From Mesostigma viride (Eukaryota > Streptophyta > Mesostigmatophyceae > Mesostigmatales > Mesostigmataceae): DNA of 64,000 bases. Within the stretch, counting starts at the first letter, position 1, and each line of letters begins with the position of its first letter. The notes under the pieces were generated by a model that was not told the origin of the DNA, searched no databases, and saw only the letters and a program-made list of their open reading frames with translations. This document shows positions 39,143-49,037 of the stretch, in pieces. A program made the position numbers and the translations under genes. The DNA lies in NCBI GenBank assembly GCA_009746045.1, contig RPFO01000392.1, forward strand, positions 1,972,245 through 2,036,244, given 5' to 3'.

Positions 39143-41610
39143 AGTTAACGCCAAGCGCATTGGCGTGATCCTGATTCGGCATATCTCTGCGATTCCAGCG
39201 GCACCGGAACGAGTTCATTCCGACAAGTATCAAGAAAGTTATGGCGTTCCGACTTCCCGGTCGCGCGCGAGCGCGAGCCGGCTGTTCTTCTAAGTCGGAC
39301 GTGAATATTTGCCGACGACATATGGGGTCGACAGTAATTCCTGGGCTGACAGGAATTAGGTGCTGAACCTACGACGGTATTGGATTAATACGTCGTACGC
39401 AGGAAATAGGAACCTTAACCTGTGGTCTGTTGGTACCGCAGGCCTAGTCCTGGACTTCTAGGTGCAGATGCAATAATCACTGTGGTGACTGTACTCTGTG
39501 GTCACTGTGCCTGTATGGCAGACCTACTGTATAGGAACTGGGCGCTGTACAGGTAGTGAATACTGTACCGGGGGTGTTATTGCTGAGCAGGCCTCCTAGC
39601 CGCTGCTCAGGACTAGCAAGCACAGTGCACAAGTATATAAACAATAGACCAGTGCCAATTGGTGTCTAATCACCAAGAAAATGTCCTCAAATGAGGACAT
39701 TTTTAAGCATGGATACCATTTGTAATAACTAACACATGTCAACACATCCATGGGTACGGTATGGAACCATGTTCATTTATGATATCAGTGTTCAAGAGTT
39801 GCAATGCTTAACATCCATGAAATATGCTCATTGTATAATTGTTTACGATTTATGAATGCAGGGGGGTCGCTACGCGAGTGACCAAATAGCACTCAAGTCA
39901 ACAATATGCCAAGAAAGAAGGCATGGCCAGGTCATGGCTGGCCCTGAACATGCACCCAGGGTGCCCACAACATGTCTATGTTACACCCTCGCAGTCCTAG
40001 ACCCTGCAGCCGGCCAGGGTGGGGGGACAAAATGTAACTGGCAACCAGGGACCATGGTGCAGGCCATACAGCAGGTGTAAAGCTAGCTCAGTCCAACGAG
40101 TGAAATATGAAGCAAATACTCGCCAAGGTTAGGTCCATGATCGTTGGTAGAGGCTCGGCTGCCACCACGGTGCTAAACCATGATGCTGAACCCTTACGTT
40201 ATATATGAAACATATACTGCAAAGAGGCACAAGTTGTAACACAAGCACAATGTAAACATGACAAGCTCAAGTTTCCAAGCCAGTCTTGATCACTTGGACA
40301 TGAGTTGAAGCATTAGAAACATATGGGCAACATACCAGAATGCCTTGAAAAACTTCTCAGCAACAAGGCAGTATATGTGTTGAATCAAACTACCACATCG
40401 CAATTAAGCACAGCGACTTTCTAGTCGCTGCTGTTTTGATAACGCAAGGCCGTTTACCTTTTCAGTGACGCAGCGGGAAAAGAAAGTACTGCCCAGCAAA
40501 CTTCCGTTATTCCCCGGACATAAACGTAATCAAAACCACGAAGTTGGGCATTGAAAGCAACCGGAATGATCACGTCTGCGAGAGTTATAGGTTACAATCC
40601 GCTTAACACGCTTACTTAGAACGATGCGGTTGAGAATGACAGTCGGAACCTTGCTCTTGACGTGCGCCCAGGCCGCCAGCTGCGCGGGCCAGCTCAAGAA
40701 ATATATATTAAAGGACGGTGACGCGTGGGAAGCACCCAGCCTTGCGGCAAAAGAAAAATATGGCTCGCGCTCGCCCTGGTTTTCGCCAGGCGCGACTGCG
40801 ACATCACGACGAAAAAATAGAGACTCTTTGACGCATGCAACTGCCCAGGTCCCTCTTCTCCCCATGTCGCCCATAAGCCCAGAAGCGTACCATAACCCAT
40901 ACTCGCGATATCCGCAGCGCCTGGGCGGAAAAAGAAATTGTAAAACCGAACTGCGAACTGACCTATCATGCGATCTACGTAGCTCTCAGATTTTCTTCAA
41001 CAATGCCAAAATCCGTTCATGAACAAAATTTTCGACATATACAAAGCACCTGCACGTGAAGAATAGCATCTTCGAAATCACTAGATGACGATCTAAAATG
41101 CTGTCTTCGTCCGGGGCAAAATAATGCCCTATAACATTCAGGCAAGCCTCGGAACTGGCACGACCCCATAGCCGCCACTCGACAAAACACTCGATTGCAT
41201 TGCGATGTTCTTGCTATTGTAGGTACTTTTCGTCGCCTCATATTTTCCAGGTACGGTCGACCCCTGTCGACCCCAGGGGCTTGGCGCGCTCAGTACCTAT
41301 CCCAGTTTCGCGCCAAAACCCACCAAGTGACCCTAGGACCAAATTTGGCGCCAAAACCGCGCCTCTGACCCCCCCCGTCTCAAACGAGGACTATGTCCTC
41401 AAATGAGGACATTTGGTTTTTGGACATTGGGCATCTCTTGCAAGCCTGCCTCACGTGTGTTGCCTTGACTTGGCAAACGCGTGTACAAGCCTCAAGTGTG
41501 TGAGCGCTGTAACATTATCCAATTTTAACAAAGCTCCGTTTCCAACCATATTCACACATTGCTGCATTGCAACCATATCCTTCACATTGCGTTTGCTAAG
41601 AACGTTAACT
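39143..41610 (+). repeat. Copia 1 5' LTR, split by a 1.76-kb insertion
   Basis: 39143-39662 and 41427-41610 together equal the 697-bp 3' LTR apart from small differences (for example CCTAGCCGCTGCTC against CCTAGGCTGCTC). The TATA box GTATATAAAC at about 39632-39641 sits only about 20 bp before the insertion. Confidence 0.9.
39663..41426. mobile_element. Non-autonomous DNA transposon within the copia 1 LTR
   Basis: Ends are TGTCTAATC...TTTTTGGACA, with TTGG on each side (39659-39662, 41427-41430) as a 4-bp target duplication (5 bp ATTGG if the terminal A is excluded). Near each end lies the palindrome ATGTCCTCAAATGAGGACAT (about 39681-39700 and 41394-41412, one-base variants), giving imperfect inverted ends. 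Internal ORFs (39856-40080 +, 40530-40874 -) resemble nothing known. An element class is not assigned. Confidence 0.6.
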
Positions 41611-41650
41611 CAAATTACAAACAGTCTCAGCGGAACGGCCAGGAGGGTCG

Positions 41651-42609
41651 TTGCTGGTTGCGGTGTGCAGCGTTGACGACGCGAGGAGCTCGTCCGGTGG
41701 TGAATGGTGCAGGAAGAACAACGGCAGCAGAATTTCCGGTTTCGGCAGTCTGCTGGGGGTTCAATTTCCTGAATTGCGTCGTGTCGTTCGAGATCTATCT
41801 TTATTGCTTGCAGATCGTCCGCCTGTTAATCGCAGCTTCGTGCAATTCGTCGACGACCAGGTCGAAGATTGGGAGCGAATTCTGCGGCACGTCCAAACCA
41901 TCGTCATTCCGGAGCACCGGAGCATCGACGACCTCGAGCAGGAGCTTCACGGTTTGGTCGGCATCCAGACGGTGATTACAGCAGTAGCTGAGCGGGTGCG
42001 TGCGGAGTTGGCGGCAGGCGAGGAGAGGCTGCGGAGGCAGCTGGTGCAGTGCGACACGAGTTTGTACCGACAGCAGCGGGTGCGGGTGTACCACGTACTT
42101 TCGCAGGCGTAATCGGCGACGAGGGTGTTGCAGCGGGCCAGTTAGGCGTGAACGACGCGGAGCGGAGCACTACAGGCGGCTTGCAGAGGTCGGGGCGACA
42201 GCGGAAGCCATCACCGGAGGACAGCGCGCGGCAAGAGTCGGCAGGTTTCCGGAGCGAGCAAGGGTTCCTTTTCAGGAACTGCCCCAACCCCTTCGCGTTC
42301 GTGTGACGCGTTGGGAAGAGTTTGCCCTCTTGGGTACGATAGTGACCTTGAGGTGGGAGCAGGGGCGTCGCTGGGCTAGGCGACGAGGCACTTGGCGACC
42401 ACGAGGTGCCAAGATACAATCCGCGGGGTGCCAACGACGGGTTGTCACCTGTCTACTATACCAACGGTGACGATTCAGTCATCGCGGGCCGACAGCGGGT
42501 CGACGACGGCGCAGCGGGTAGCAGGGTGCCAGAGCTGATTGTGGTGAGCGACAGCGACAACAAGGAGAACCAGGACGCGCCTGGGGCCAGCCGTGGTGGT
42601 CTTGCCTGA
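41651..42609 (+). pseudogene. Copia 1 leading ORF (gag-like, helical), frame-disrupted
   Basis: The region after the 5' LTR reads as protein in shifting frames. First comes a helical part (FVQFVDDQVEDWERIL, then DDLEQELHGLVGIQTVITAV) in frame 2 to about 42100. It continues as TFAGVIGDEGVAAGQ and ends as ELIVVSDSDNKENQDAPG at 42609 in frame 1. In copy 2 the corresponding final 179 residues are in one frame (57652-57113, -), so the breaks here are indels. It may be an N-terminal Gag domain or a separate ORF. No family is recognised. Confidence 0.5.
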
Positions 42610-42711
42610 GTGGTAACACTTGGCACTTTCCTTTCTTGTTCAGTAGCTTATATTGCTTTAATTGCTGCTTGGCCACTTGGCTGGCTGTAGCAGATCTGAA
42701 CAGAGGCCATC

Positions 42712-43532
42712 ATGGATGAGGAGCTATCAACCAACAAGCGGGCTTTATGGGCTTTGCGCGGCGCGGCGCTGGGATGGATGGACGAGATGGACGCGATGGA
42801 CGCGGTGGACGCGATGGACGCGGGGACGGCCAGGCGCTGGGAGACCAGGCTGCGGTGCCAGATAATCAGAGCCAAGGATCGCAGGGCGGTCAGAACGCGC
42901 CAGCCGCAGATCAAGCGGCGCCTAAGCGACCGACCGTGGCTGAGGGGTACGCGGTGCTAGGCCAGTTTCAGTCCATCAAGGACAATTGGCAGCCCCGGGA
43001 CGCTGAGAGGATGTTAGAGGACATGAACTTGTACACGGAGATATACACCGGTGACAAGCTTCGCATCCTGGCGTCTAGTGCCTACATAAGGCAGTCGGCG
43101 AGGCGGCTGTTCAAGTTTGTTCGGGAGCGACACGCGGCGGGGGACACCTGGGCGGCGTTTATGACGCGACTCAGGGTGTTCCTGAGTGACAAGAGGACCA
43201 TAGATGGGTCCCACCTGAAGCAAGAATACCTGGACTACAAGCCCATCAAGGGGCAGCTAGTGGTCCACGCCTTTGAAGACTTCGTCAAGCTGAGGGAGGA
43301 CGCCATGGCCAAGGGCTTCTTCGTCGCAGATCGGATGGCCATGGGCGACTTTCTCAAGTCGCTGCAGCTGGATCCGGTCACCATGGATAATGTGACCATC
43401 CACATGCGACAGGTCCATGGCTGGGCAGCCATGACGGACCAGTTGTATGAGTGTTTCAGCGGCAAGTACGTGGGTGGTAAGCGCCCTCGTCAGGTGATGA
43501 GGAGGCCGCTGAACCCACGGTTAAGTCCATGA
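42712..43532 (+). CDS. Copia 1 capsid (Gag)
   Basis: The ATG at 42712 opens frame 1 (start MDEELSTNKRALWALRG, then MDAMDAVDAMDA repeats). A 2-bp difference from copy 2 near 42854 throws it out of frame, and the capsid proper is read in frame 3 to 43532: NWQPRDAERMLEDMNLY, RILASSAYIRQSARRLF, AAFMTRLRVFLSD, VVHAFEDFVKLRED and AMTDQLYECFSGKY. This has the alpha-helical pattern of retrotransposon capsids. Copy 2 has the undisrupted join. The last codons overlap the nucleocapsid frame: the capsid stop and the next ATG share ATGA at 43529-43532. Confidence 0.7.
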
Positions 43533-43897
43533 GGGGATCGGGCCACGGGGGCCCAGCGCCCTCGAGAGGGCCTGAGACCTCTTCAAGGGGTCGAGGAAGG
43601 TCCAGGAGGGGGCGTGACAGAAGGGCTGGACGGGGGACCCCGCCGAAGTCGGGACATCCACAGTCCCAGTTTGACTTCAAGAGGGTGGGTGGTCCTCCCA
43701 AGGCTGGGCCCAGCAGTGGGACCTCACGGGACATCAGTCAGGTGGAATGTTATTTCTGCCAGGGGAAGGGTCACTTCAGGAATGAGTGTCCCTCGTACCT
43801 GAGGCAGGAAGGTCAGAGCAAGCCAGCTCAGGGTGGCAGCAAGGACAAGGCTGGTCCATCCCAGGATAAGGGCAAGGGCAAGGCTGCTGATCATTGA
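43529..43897 (+). CDS. Copia 1 nucleocapsid with CCHC knuckle, ending at UGA before Pol
   Basis: This 122-residue frame is Arg/Gly-rich (RGRGRSRRGRDRRAGRG) and has one zinc knuckle CYFCQGKGHFRNEC for binding genomic RNA. It is in a different frame from the capsid, with an ATGA overlap; the frame is open upstream to about 43488, so a frameshift or reinitiation could connect them. The same arrangement exists in copy 2 (55828-56196, -). It ends with TGA at 43895-43897, followed by CTT. The reading continues in the same frame straight into the integrase-RT polyprotein. Confidence 0.75.
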   Translation: MRGSGHGGPAPSRGPETSSRGRGRSRRGRDRRAGRGTPPKSGHPQSQFDFKRVGGPPKAGPSSGTSRDISQVECYFCQGKGHFRNECPSYLRQEGQSKPAQGGSKDKAGPSQDKGKGKAADH

Positions 43898-46800
43898 CTT
43901 GAGCCTGCACACATCCCTGAACCCTGGAGGGTGCCCCCAGGGGTGTGTAATGTAGCTGCTAGTGACGGCAGTGAGGGGCAGCCCCATGCTCTAGTGAAAG
44001 AGCCTATTGGACACGATGGGGCAAGCTTGGTTACCACAGAGAGTATGCCAGCTGTAGCTGCAGTGGTTACTCGCCAACGTGCCCGCCATGGCGGTGCTGA
44101 GCCTGAGGTAGGACCTGGTGATGTGGACCCAGGTGGATCTCAGAAGCATTCTGACCGTGCAGGACTGGCACAGGATGGTCAGGATGAGGATAGGGCTGGA
44201 GACAGTCTGACAGGCACGACCCTGGTGCCTCCTGTACATAAGGGATCTGTACATACCTTGAGTGCTAATAATGACAATAAAAGGTTTTCTCTCTTGTATG
44301 ACATTGCCTCAAGGTTGCATACCATGTTTGGCCATGCAGCTCAGTCTTTGCAAGTTGCTAGACGGCTGGGAGGAAGTGAGTTGTACTCCATCTGCCAACA
44401 GGTTGCTCAAGCTTGCAAGTGCAGGCTAGTTGCTAGAAAGCCCAAGCAGTCTCATGCCAGGACTCCTATTTTGCAGCCAGGCCATGTGCAGGTAGATATT
44501 CAGAGAATCAGGGGTTTGAAGCTGCTGGTGGCAGTGGACAGATATACCAAGTACAAGACCCTAGAGATCCTGCCTGACATGGAGAAGCCTACATTGATTG
44601 CTGCTCTGAAGTTGACAAGGAGCAGGTACCCTGGGTTGGAGTTGTTGCAGTGTGACATTCAGTTTGAGTGCTGTGAGAACCTGCCAGAGTTTCCAGAGTT
44701 GCTGATTACACCCAGGGAGAGCCACGGCCAGCAAGGGGTGGTGGAGAGAGCCATCCAAGAGATCAAGACTGTGCTGCTGGTGGAGAGGATTCCAAGGACG
44801 TCATCTGCCATTGTGACATCTGCATGGCTACGTTCTGTGGAGGATAGGCTGAACCTGAGGACTCCCATGTTCTTTGGTGACATTGCCATCAATCCTCTTA
44901 TGCTGCATACCAGGATGCTGCCAGCTGATGCTGAGCAGGCATGGAAGGAGAAGCTAGAGGCCAAGTTCCTCAAGCTGAGGCAGAAAGACAAGGGCTGGAG
45001 TGTCCTAGAACCTAACGTTGGACAACAGGTTGTTGTGTGGAAGGAACCAAGCTTTCCAGGGAAACGTGGCAGCTGGCATGATGGGGTGGTGACCCGAGTA
45101 GAAGCCGCTGGCCATAAGTGCTGGGTGGCCATTGATGGCTCCCAAGCAGTGCACCGTCTGTCCTGGTCAAAGATCCGTCCCCGGGGAGGTAATCAAGGAG
45201 ACCTCTTCCAGGTGCCCGCTGGTGTACAAGGCGGGGGTGACGTGGAGCTTCCTGATCAGGGTGCTACAGCTGTATCGAGCCCTCAGGGTGACCCTGGCCC
45301 GGCCCCTGGGGTACCTTCACATACGGTGGTTGGGCAAGCAGGCGGACAGGCTGCACCTCCGGAACGGCCCGACACCAGGCCTAGGGGTGTGCGTCTATCA
45401 GATATTGTACAGGCTTTGCAAAGAGCCAAGAAGGAGCCTAAGGTGTCCAAGCTTGTCCAGTTGGATGAACCTGAGGTAGCTGCCATGGAGATAGATACCA
45501 ATGCACAGGTTTCTGTCATGGGACCTCAGCATACAGGAGAACTGCTGGTCGGAGAACCAAGTTGCCCCTGGGTGTCTGATTTCAGTGGTAGGACGCATCT
45601 AAGGGTGTTGGGAGAGGTTACTGCCCCTGTCATGGGTGTGGATGTGACCTTCCTTGTCCTAGAGGACTATGATGGCCCTGTGATTTTGGGTCAGAATTTT
45701 CTGGGCAATCCTGGGATTTCTATCAGAGCTACAGCTCTGAGAAGAGATGGCTGGGGGATGATTCCCCTAGAAAATTTCAGGACAACATTTCCAGTCAGGT
45801 GCAGGGCCAAGCCGGTCAAGGGTGTAAAATGGGATGAAGGGGAGGTGCCCCCAGCGGCCAGTTTGGTGATTCCAGCTGTGTTGCACCCCAGCAGTATTGG
45901 CATAACTCACAGGAGCCTTGCTGCACACTCTCCTTTGACATATGACCAGCTGGTCCAAGAGATGAGCTCGCCTACTTTGTTTGAGGCTTGGAAGCTCGCC
46001 TTCTCCAAGGCATTGGAGGAGTGGTTGCAGTTTGAGTGTGCTGCACCAACAGACAGACGTCCCCCAGCATCAAGGAAGCTTGCTTTGAGATTTGTGCTGA
46101 AGAGGAAGGTTGTGGATGAGGTATCAGTGCCCCATGTCAGGCCTGTCCTGAATGAGTATCACGGCACGGGGAGTCTGCCAGGAGAGGAGCTATACACGCC
46201 AGGGATGCTACACGACACATGGAGAATTTTGCTATGTCTCTACGTGGGGTTGCTGAACAGGGGAGCAGCTATGTCATCAGTGCTGCTGGACTTCAAGAGG
46301 GCATTTTTAAAATCTGATCCAGAAGTGGCCAGGAGGGTGTGGAAGCAGGATGAGCCTTACTGTGTTGAGGTGCCTGCCATCTGGAAGCTGGAGCTGCATC
46401 AACAATTCCTGGTTATTCTGAAGGGCCTGGAAGGACTCAGGTCGAGCCCAATCATCTGGAGACTCACGCTGCAGGAAGCTCTGATCAGTGAGTGTGGCTT
46501 GAGAGTGTCTTCAGTTGATCCCTGTTTGCTGCTGGCCCAATGGGAGGGTCTGCCAGTGTATGCTAGTTTGCATGGAGATGATCTGCATTTGCTAGCCCCC
46601 ACGACCTGGCTGAAGAAGTTTATTCCTGTCATCAGTGGCAAGTTTTCACTGGGCAAGGAGCTGTGGCAGGAGCCCAACAAGCCTGTAGTGTTCTGTGGAA
46701 TGCAGGCTACCCTGTTCAGGAGGGACGGGGAGTGGAGTATCAGGCTTCAGGCTGGAGGAGATTATAAACAGACCATTGTGAAGGCCTTGCCAGAGAAGAT

Positions 46801-47488
46801 CACCCAGGCTGCAGGACCTGAGTTGAGAGGCATGTGGGCCTGGTTTGCCAGCATCTGTGGTCCGTCTTTGATGGTCCATAGCAGAATGCCTGATGAGGTG
46901 CTTGAGGATGAGAAGCCTCGAGTCATAGCCCGGTTGGTGGAGAGTACCCCTGATCTGATTTTGTCTGGGATTGACTTTGCCCAGCCTATCACCTTGGAGA
47001 TCTTTGTTGACAGTTCCATGGATGCTCGCCAGGTTACCAAGGTCAGGGGGAGATCTGCTGCTCTGTTTGCTTTTTATCAGAGCAGGGCAAGTTTGTTCAG
47101 CTGGTACAGCAGACTGCAGAAGAGGGTCTGTATCAGTTCAGATGTGGCAGAATGCAGGGCCATATGCGAGGGGATCCAGTCCAGCCTGTACATAAAGGAG
47201 TTAATGCTGGAGCTGGCTTCAGTTACCCCTTGGACCTTGCAGATGGAGACGTTGTTGCTAACAGACAGCATGGGTATGGTCCAGTTTGTTCACAAGCAGC
47301 TGGCCAGAAGCCGGGACCTGGATTATTTGTTGCTGAAGGAGTTGGCCAGTTTGGTTGACTTGAAGCATATCCCTGGCGAGGAGAACCCTGCTGATGCATT
47401 GACAAAGCTGCCACACAAGGCCCCAGCCCAGTACAATGTACTGAGGAAGCTCATGAATGCTGACTGTCAAGTCGGTCTATCTGTCTAA
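43898..47488 (+). CDS. Copia 1 polyprotein: integrase - protease - reverse transcriptase - RNase H
   Basis: The frame is open from the nucleocapsid UGA (43897) to 47488, in line with the nucleocapsid; numbering here is from 43931. Integrase: a putative zinc head near 125-175, D189 (VQVDIQ), D242 (LQCDIQF) and E272 (GVVERAI), then an SH3-like end (VGQQVVVWKE...WHDGVVTRV). A retropepsin-like domain follows: D522-T-N-A, SGRTHLRVLGEV and VILGQNFL near 580. The reverse transcriptase is of copia type (LLDFKRAFL, LKGLEGLRSSPIIW, SSVDPCLLL), with HGDD at 881-884 in place of YVDD. RNase H: FVDSSMD near 1030 and NPADALTK near 1160. Usual copia order is PR-IN-RT-RH, so the protease position is unusual. 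No upstream protease is seen. Confidence 0.85.
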   Translation, partial: LEPAHIPEPWRVPPGVCNVAASDGSEGQPHALVKEPIGHDGASLVTTESMPAVAAVVTRQRARHGGAEPEVGPGDVDPGGSQKHSDRAGLAQDGQDEDRAGDSLTGTTLVPPVHKGSVHTLSANNDNKRFSLLYDIASRLHTMFGHAAQSLQVARRLGGSELYSICQQVAQACKCRLVARKPKQSHARTPILQPGHVQVDIQRIRGLKLLVAVDRYTKYKTLEILPDMEKPTLIAALKLTRSRYPGLELLQCDIQFECCENLPEFPELLITPRESHGQQGVVERAIQEIKTVLLVERIPRTSSAIVTSAWLRSVEDRLNLRTPMFFGDIAINPLMLHTRMLPADAEQAWKEKLEAKFLKLRQKDKGWSVLEPNVGQQVVVWKEPSFPGKRGSWHDGVVTRVEAAGHKCWVAIDGSQAVHRLSWSKIRPRGGNQGDLFQVPAGVQGGGDVELPDQGATAVSSPQGDPGPAPGVPSHTVVGQAGGQAAPPERPDTRPRGVRLSDIVQALQRAKKEPKVSKLVQLDEPEVAAMEIDTNAQVSVMGPQHTGELLVGEPSCPWVSDFSGRTHLRVLGEVTAPVMGVDVTFLVLEDYDGPVILGQNFLGNPGISIRATALRRDGWGMIPLENFRTTFPVRCRAKPVKGVKWDEGEVPPAASLVIPAVLHPSSIGITHRSLAAHSPLTYDQLVQEMSSPTLFEAWKLAFSKALEEWLQFECAAPTDRRPPASRKLALRFVLKRKVVDEVSVPHVRPVLNEYHGTGSLPGEELYTPGMLHDTWRILLCLYVGLLNRGAAMSSVLLDFKRAFLKSDPEVARRVWKQDEPYCVEVPAIWKLELHQQFLVILKGLEGLRSSPIIWRLTLQEALISECGLRVSSVDPCLLLAQWEGLPVYASLHGDDLHLLAPTTWLKKFIPVISGKFSLGKELWQEPNKPVVFCGMQATLFRRDGEWSIRLQAGGDYKQTIVKALPEKITQAAGPELRGMWAWFASICGPSLMVHSRMPDEVLEDEKPRVIARLVESTPDLILSGIDFAQPITLEIFVDSSMDARQVTKVRGRSAALFAFYQSRASLFSWYSRLQKRVCISSDVAECRAICEGIQSSLYIKELMLELASVTPWTLQMETLLLTDSMGMVQFVHKQLARSRDLDYLLLKELASLVDLKHIPGEENPADALTKLPHKAPAQYNVLRKLMNADCQVGLSV

Positions 47489-48294
47489 AAGCTGAGAGCT
47501 GGGTGCTTAAGTCTCTGGATATCAGGCTGGGAGCTTGATTGTACATAATCCTGAGCACACCTTGAGGGGTGAGACATGTCTCTGGTGTGGGAATGTCTGA
47601 CATTGTCTCTGATGGAGAGATGTCTATCTGGGGTTTTCATCTCAGTCTGAGGTTTCCCCAGATCTGTGGTTTGTGGGCGGGGTTCGATTCCCTGGTGCCG
47701 TCTTAAGGCGGAGTTTCACGGACTGGCTGACCCATCCACCATGCTGGTGAGGTGGCGACAGGTCCCCTGATTTTCCACGGTTGGAACGAGTATGGAGCTT
47801 GTGTTTTGCATGTGCTTCGCGTAGATGTTGTGTCTGGTTCGATAAGGGGCAGCAGACCGGCGCCGACTCCCGTCTGGGGGTCAGCAATGTTTTCTGATGA
47901 GCTGTTGTGGGTGATCTGTGGGGTTTCGCCTAAGGTCCTGAAGGTTGTACATACTTCTCAAGTTCTTAGCTGAACACCTATGGGCTGCCACAGTTGGCCA
48001 ACCTCTTGTACATGGGTAACACAACGAGCCTCCCGTGAAGGGATAGGGACTCATTGTAATTTGTTTGTGCTCCTGAGCCAGTATGGGTGCTATGTACATA
48101 TAATAAGGAATCCAAGCTGACTGTCATGCCCAGTGGGTTGTGACTTGTAGTCGGGGAGGATGTCCAGGAATCCAAGCTGACTGTCATGCCCAGTGGGTTG
48201 TGACTTGTAGTCGGGGAGGATGTCCAGTACCCATTGTGTGTGTTTGTATGTAGACTTGTGTGAGCTGCTACAGCTCAAGAAAAGAAAGGATTGG
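47489..48294 (+). other. Copia 1 3' region with duplicated 60-bp unit
   Basis: No supported ORF. GGAATCCAAGCTGACTGTCA...GGATGTCCA is present twice in tandem at 48107-48166 and 48167-48226, also in copy 2 (51499-51618). The purine tract at 48277-48294 abuts the 3' LTR. Confidence 0.7.
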
Positions 48295-48991
48295 AGTTAA
48301 CGCCAAGCGCATTGGCGTGATCCTGATTCGGCATATCTCTGCGATTCCAGCGGCACCGGAACGAGTTCATTCCGACAAGTATCAAGAAAGTTATGGCGTT
48401 CCGACTTCCCGGTCGCGCGCGAGCGCGAGCCGGCTGTTCTTCTAAGTCGGACGTGAATATTTGCCGACGACATATGGGGTCGACAGTAATTCCTGGGCTG
48501 ACAGGAATTAGGTGCTGACCTACGACGGTATTGGATTAATACGTCGTACGCAGGAAATAGGAACCTTAACCTGTGGTCTGTTGGTACCGCAGGCCTAGTC
48601 CTGGACTTCTAGGTGCAGATGCAATAATCACTGTGGTGACTGTACTCTGTGGTCACTGTGCCTGTATGGCAGACCTACTGTATAGGAACTGGGCGCTGTA
48701 CAGGTAGTGAATACTGTACCGGGGGTGTTATTGCTGAGCAGGCCTCCTAGGCTGCTCAGGACTAGCAAGCACAGTGCACAAGTATATAAACAATAGACCA
48801 GTGCCAATTGGGCATCTCTTGCAAGCCTGCCTCACGTGTGTTGCCTTGACTTGGCAAACGCGTGTACAAGCCTCAAGTGTGTGAGCGCTGTAACATTATC
48901 CAATTTTAACAAAGCTCCGTTTCCAACCATATTCACACATTGCTGCATTGCAACCATATCCTTCACATTGCGTTTGCTAAGAACGTTAACT
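48295..48991 (+). repeat. Copia 1 3' LTR
   Basis: 697 bp, AGTTAACGCC...GAACGTTAACT, with TATA-like GTATATAAAC at about 48781-48790. It is followed by the TCCGT duplication and then LINE ORF1 sequence. Confidence 0.9.
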
Positions 48992-49037
48992 TCCGTGGCG
49001 GCGCCGGACGCAACGGACGTGGCGGCCGCGCCAACCG

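Larger units (their letters stand above)
39143..48991 (+). mobile_element. Ty1/copia-type LTR retrotransposon, copy 1
   Basis: The element starts and ends with AGTTAACG...CGTTAACT and is flanked by TCCGT (39138-39142, 48992-48996). Its 5' LTR is 39143-41610, containing a later insertion at 39663-41426. Its 3' LTR is 48295-48991. The internal order is: leading ORF, capsid, nucleocapsid, UGA, integrase-protease-reverse transcriptase-RNase H, a 0.8-kb 3' region with a duplicated 60-bp unit, and a purine tract (AAGAAAAGAAAGGATTGG). The pol frame is intact; the capsid frame has one indel near its start. It lies in LINE ORF1 on the same strand. Confidence 0.9.
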
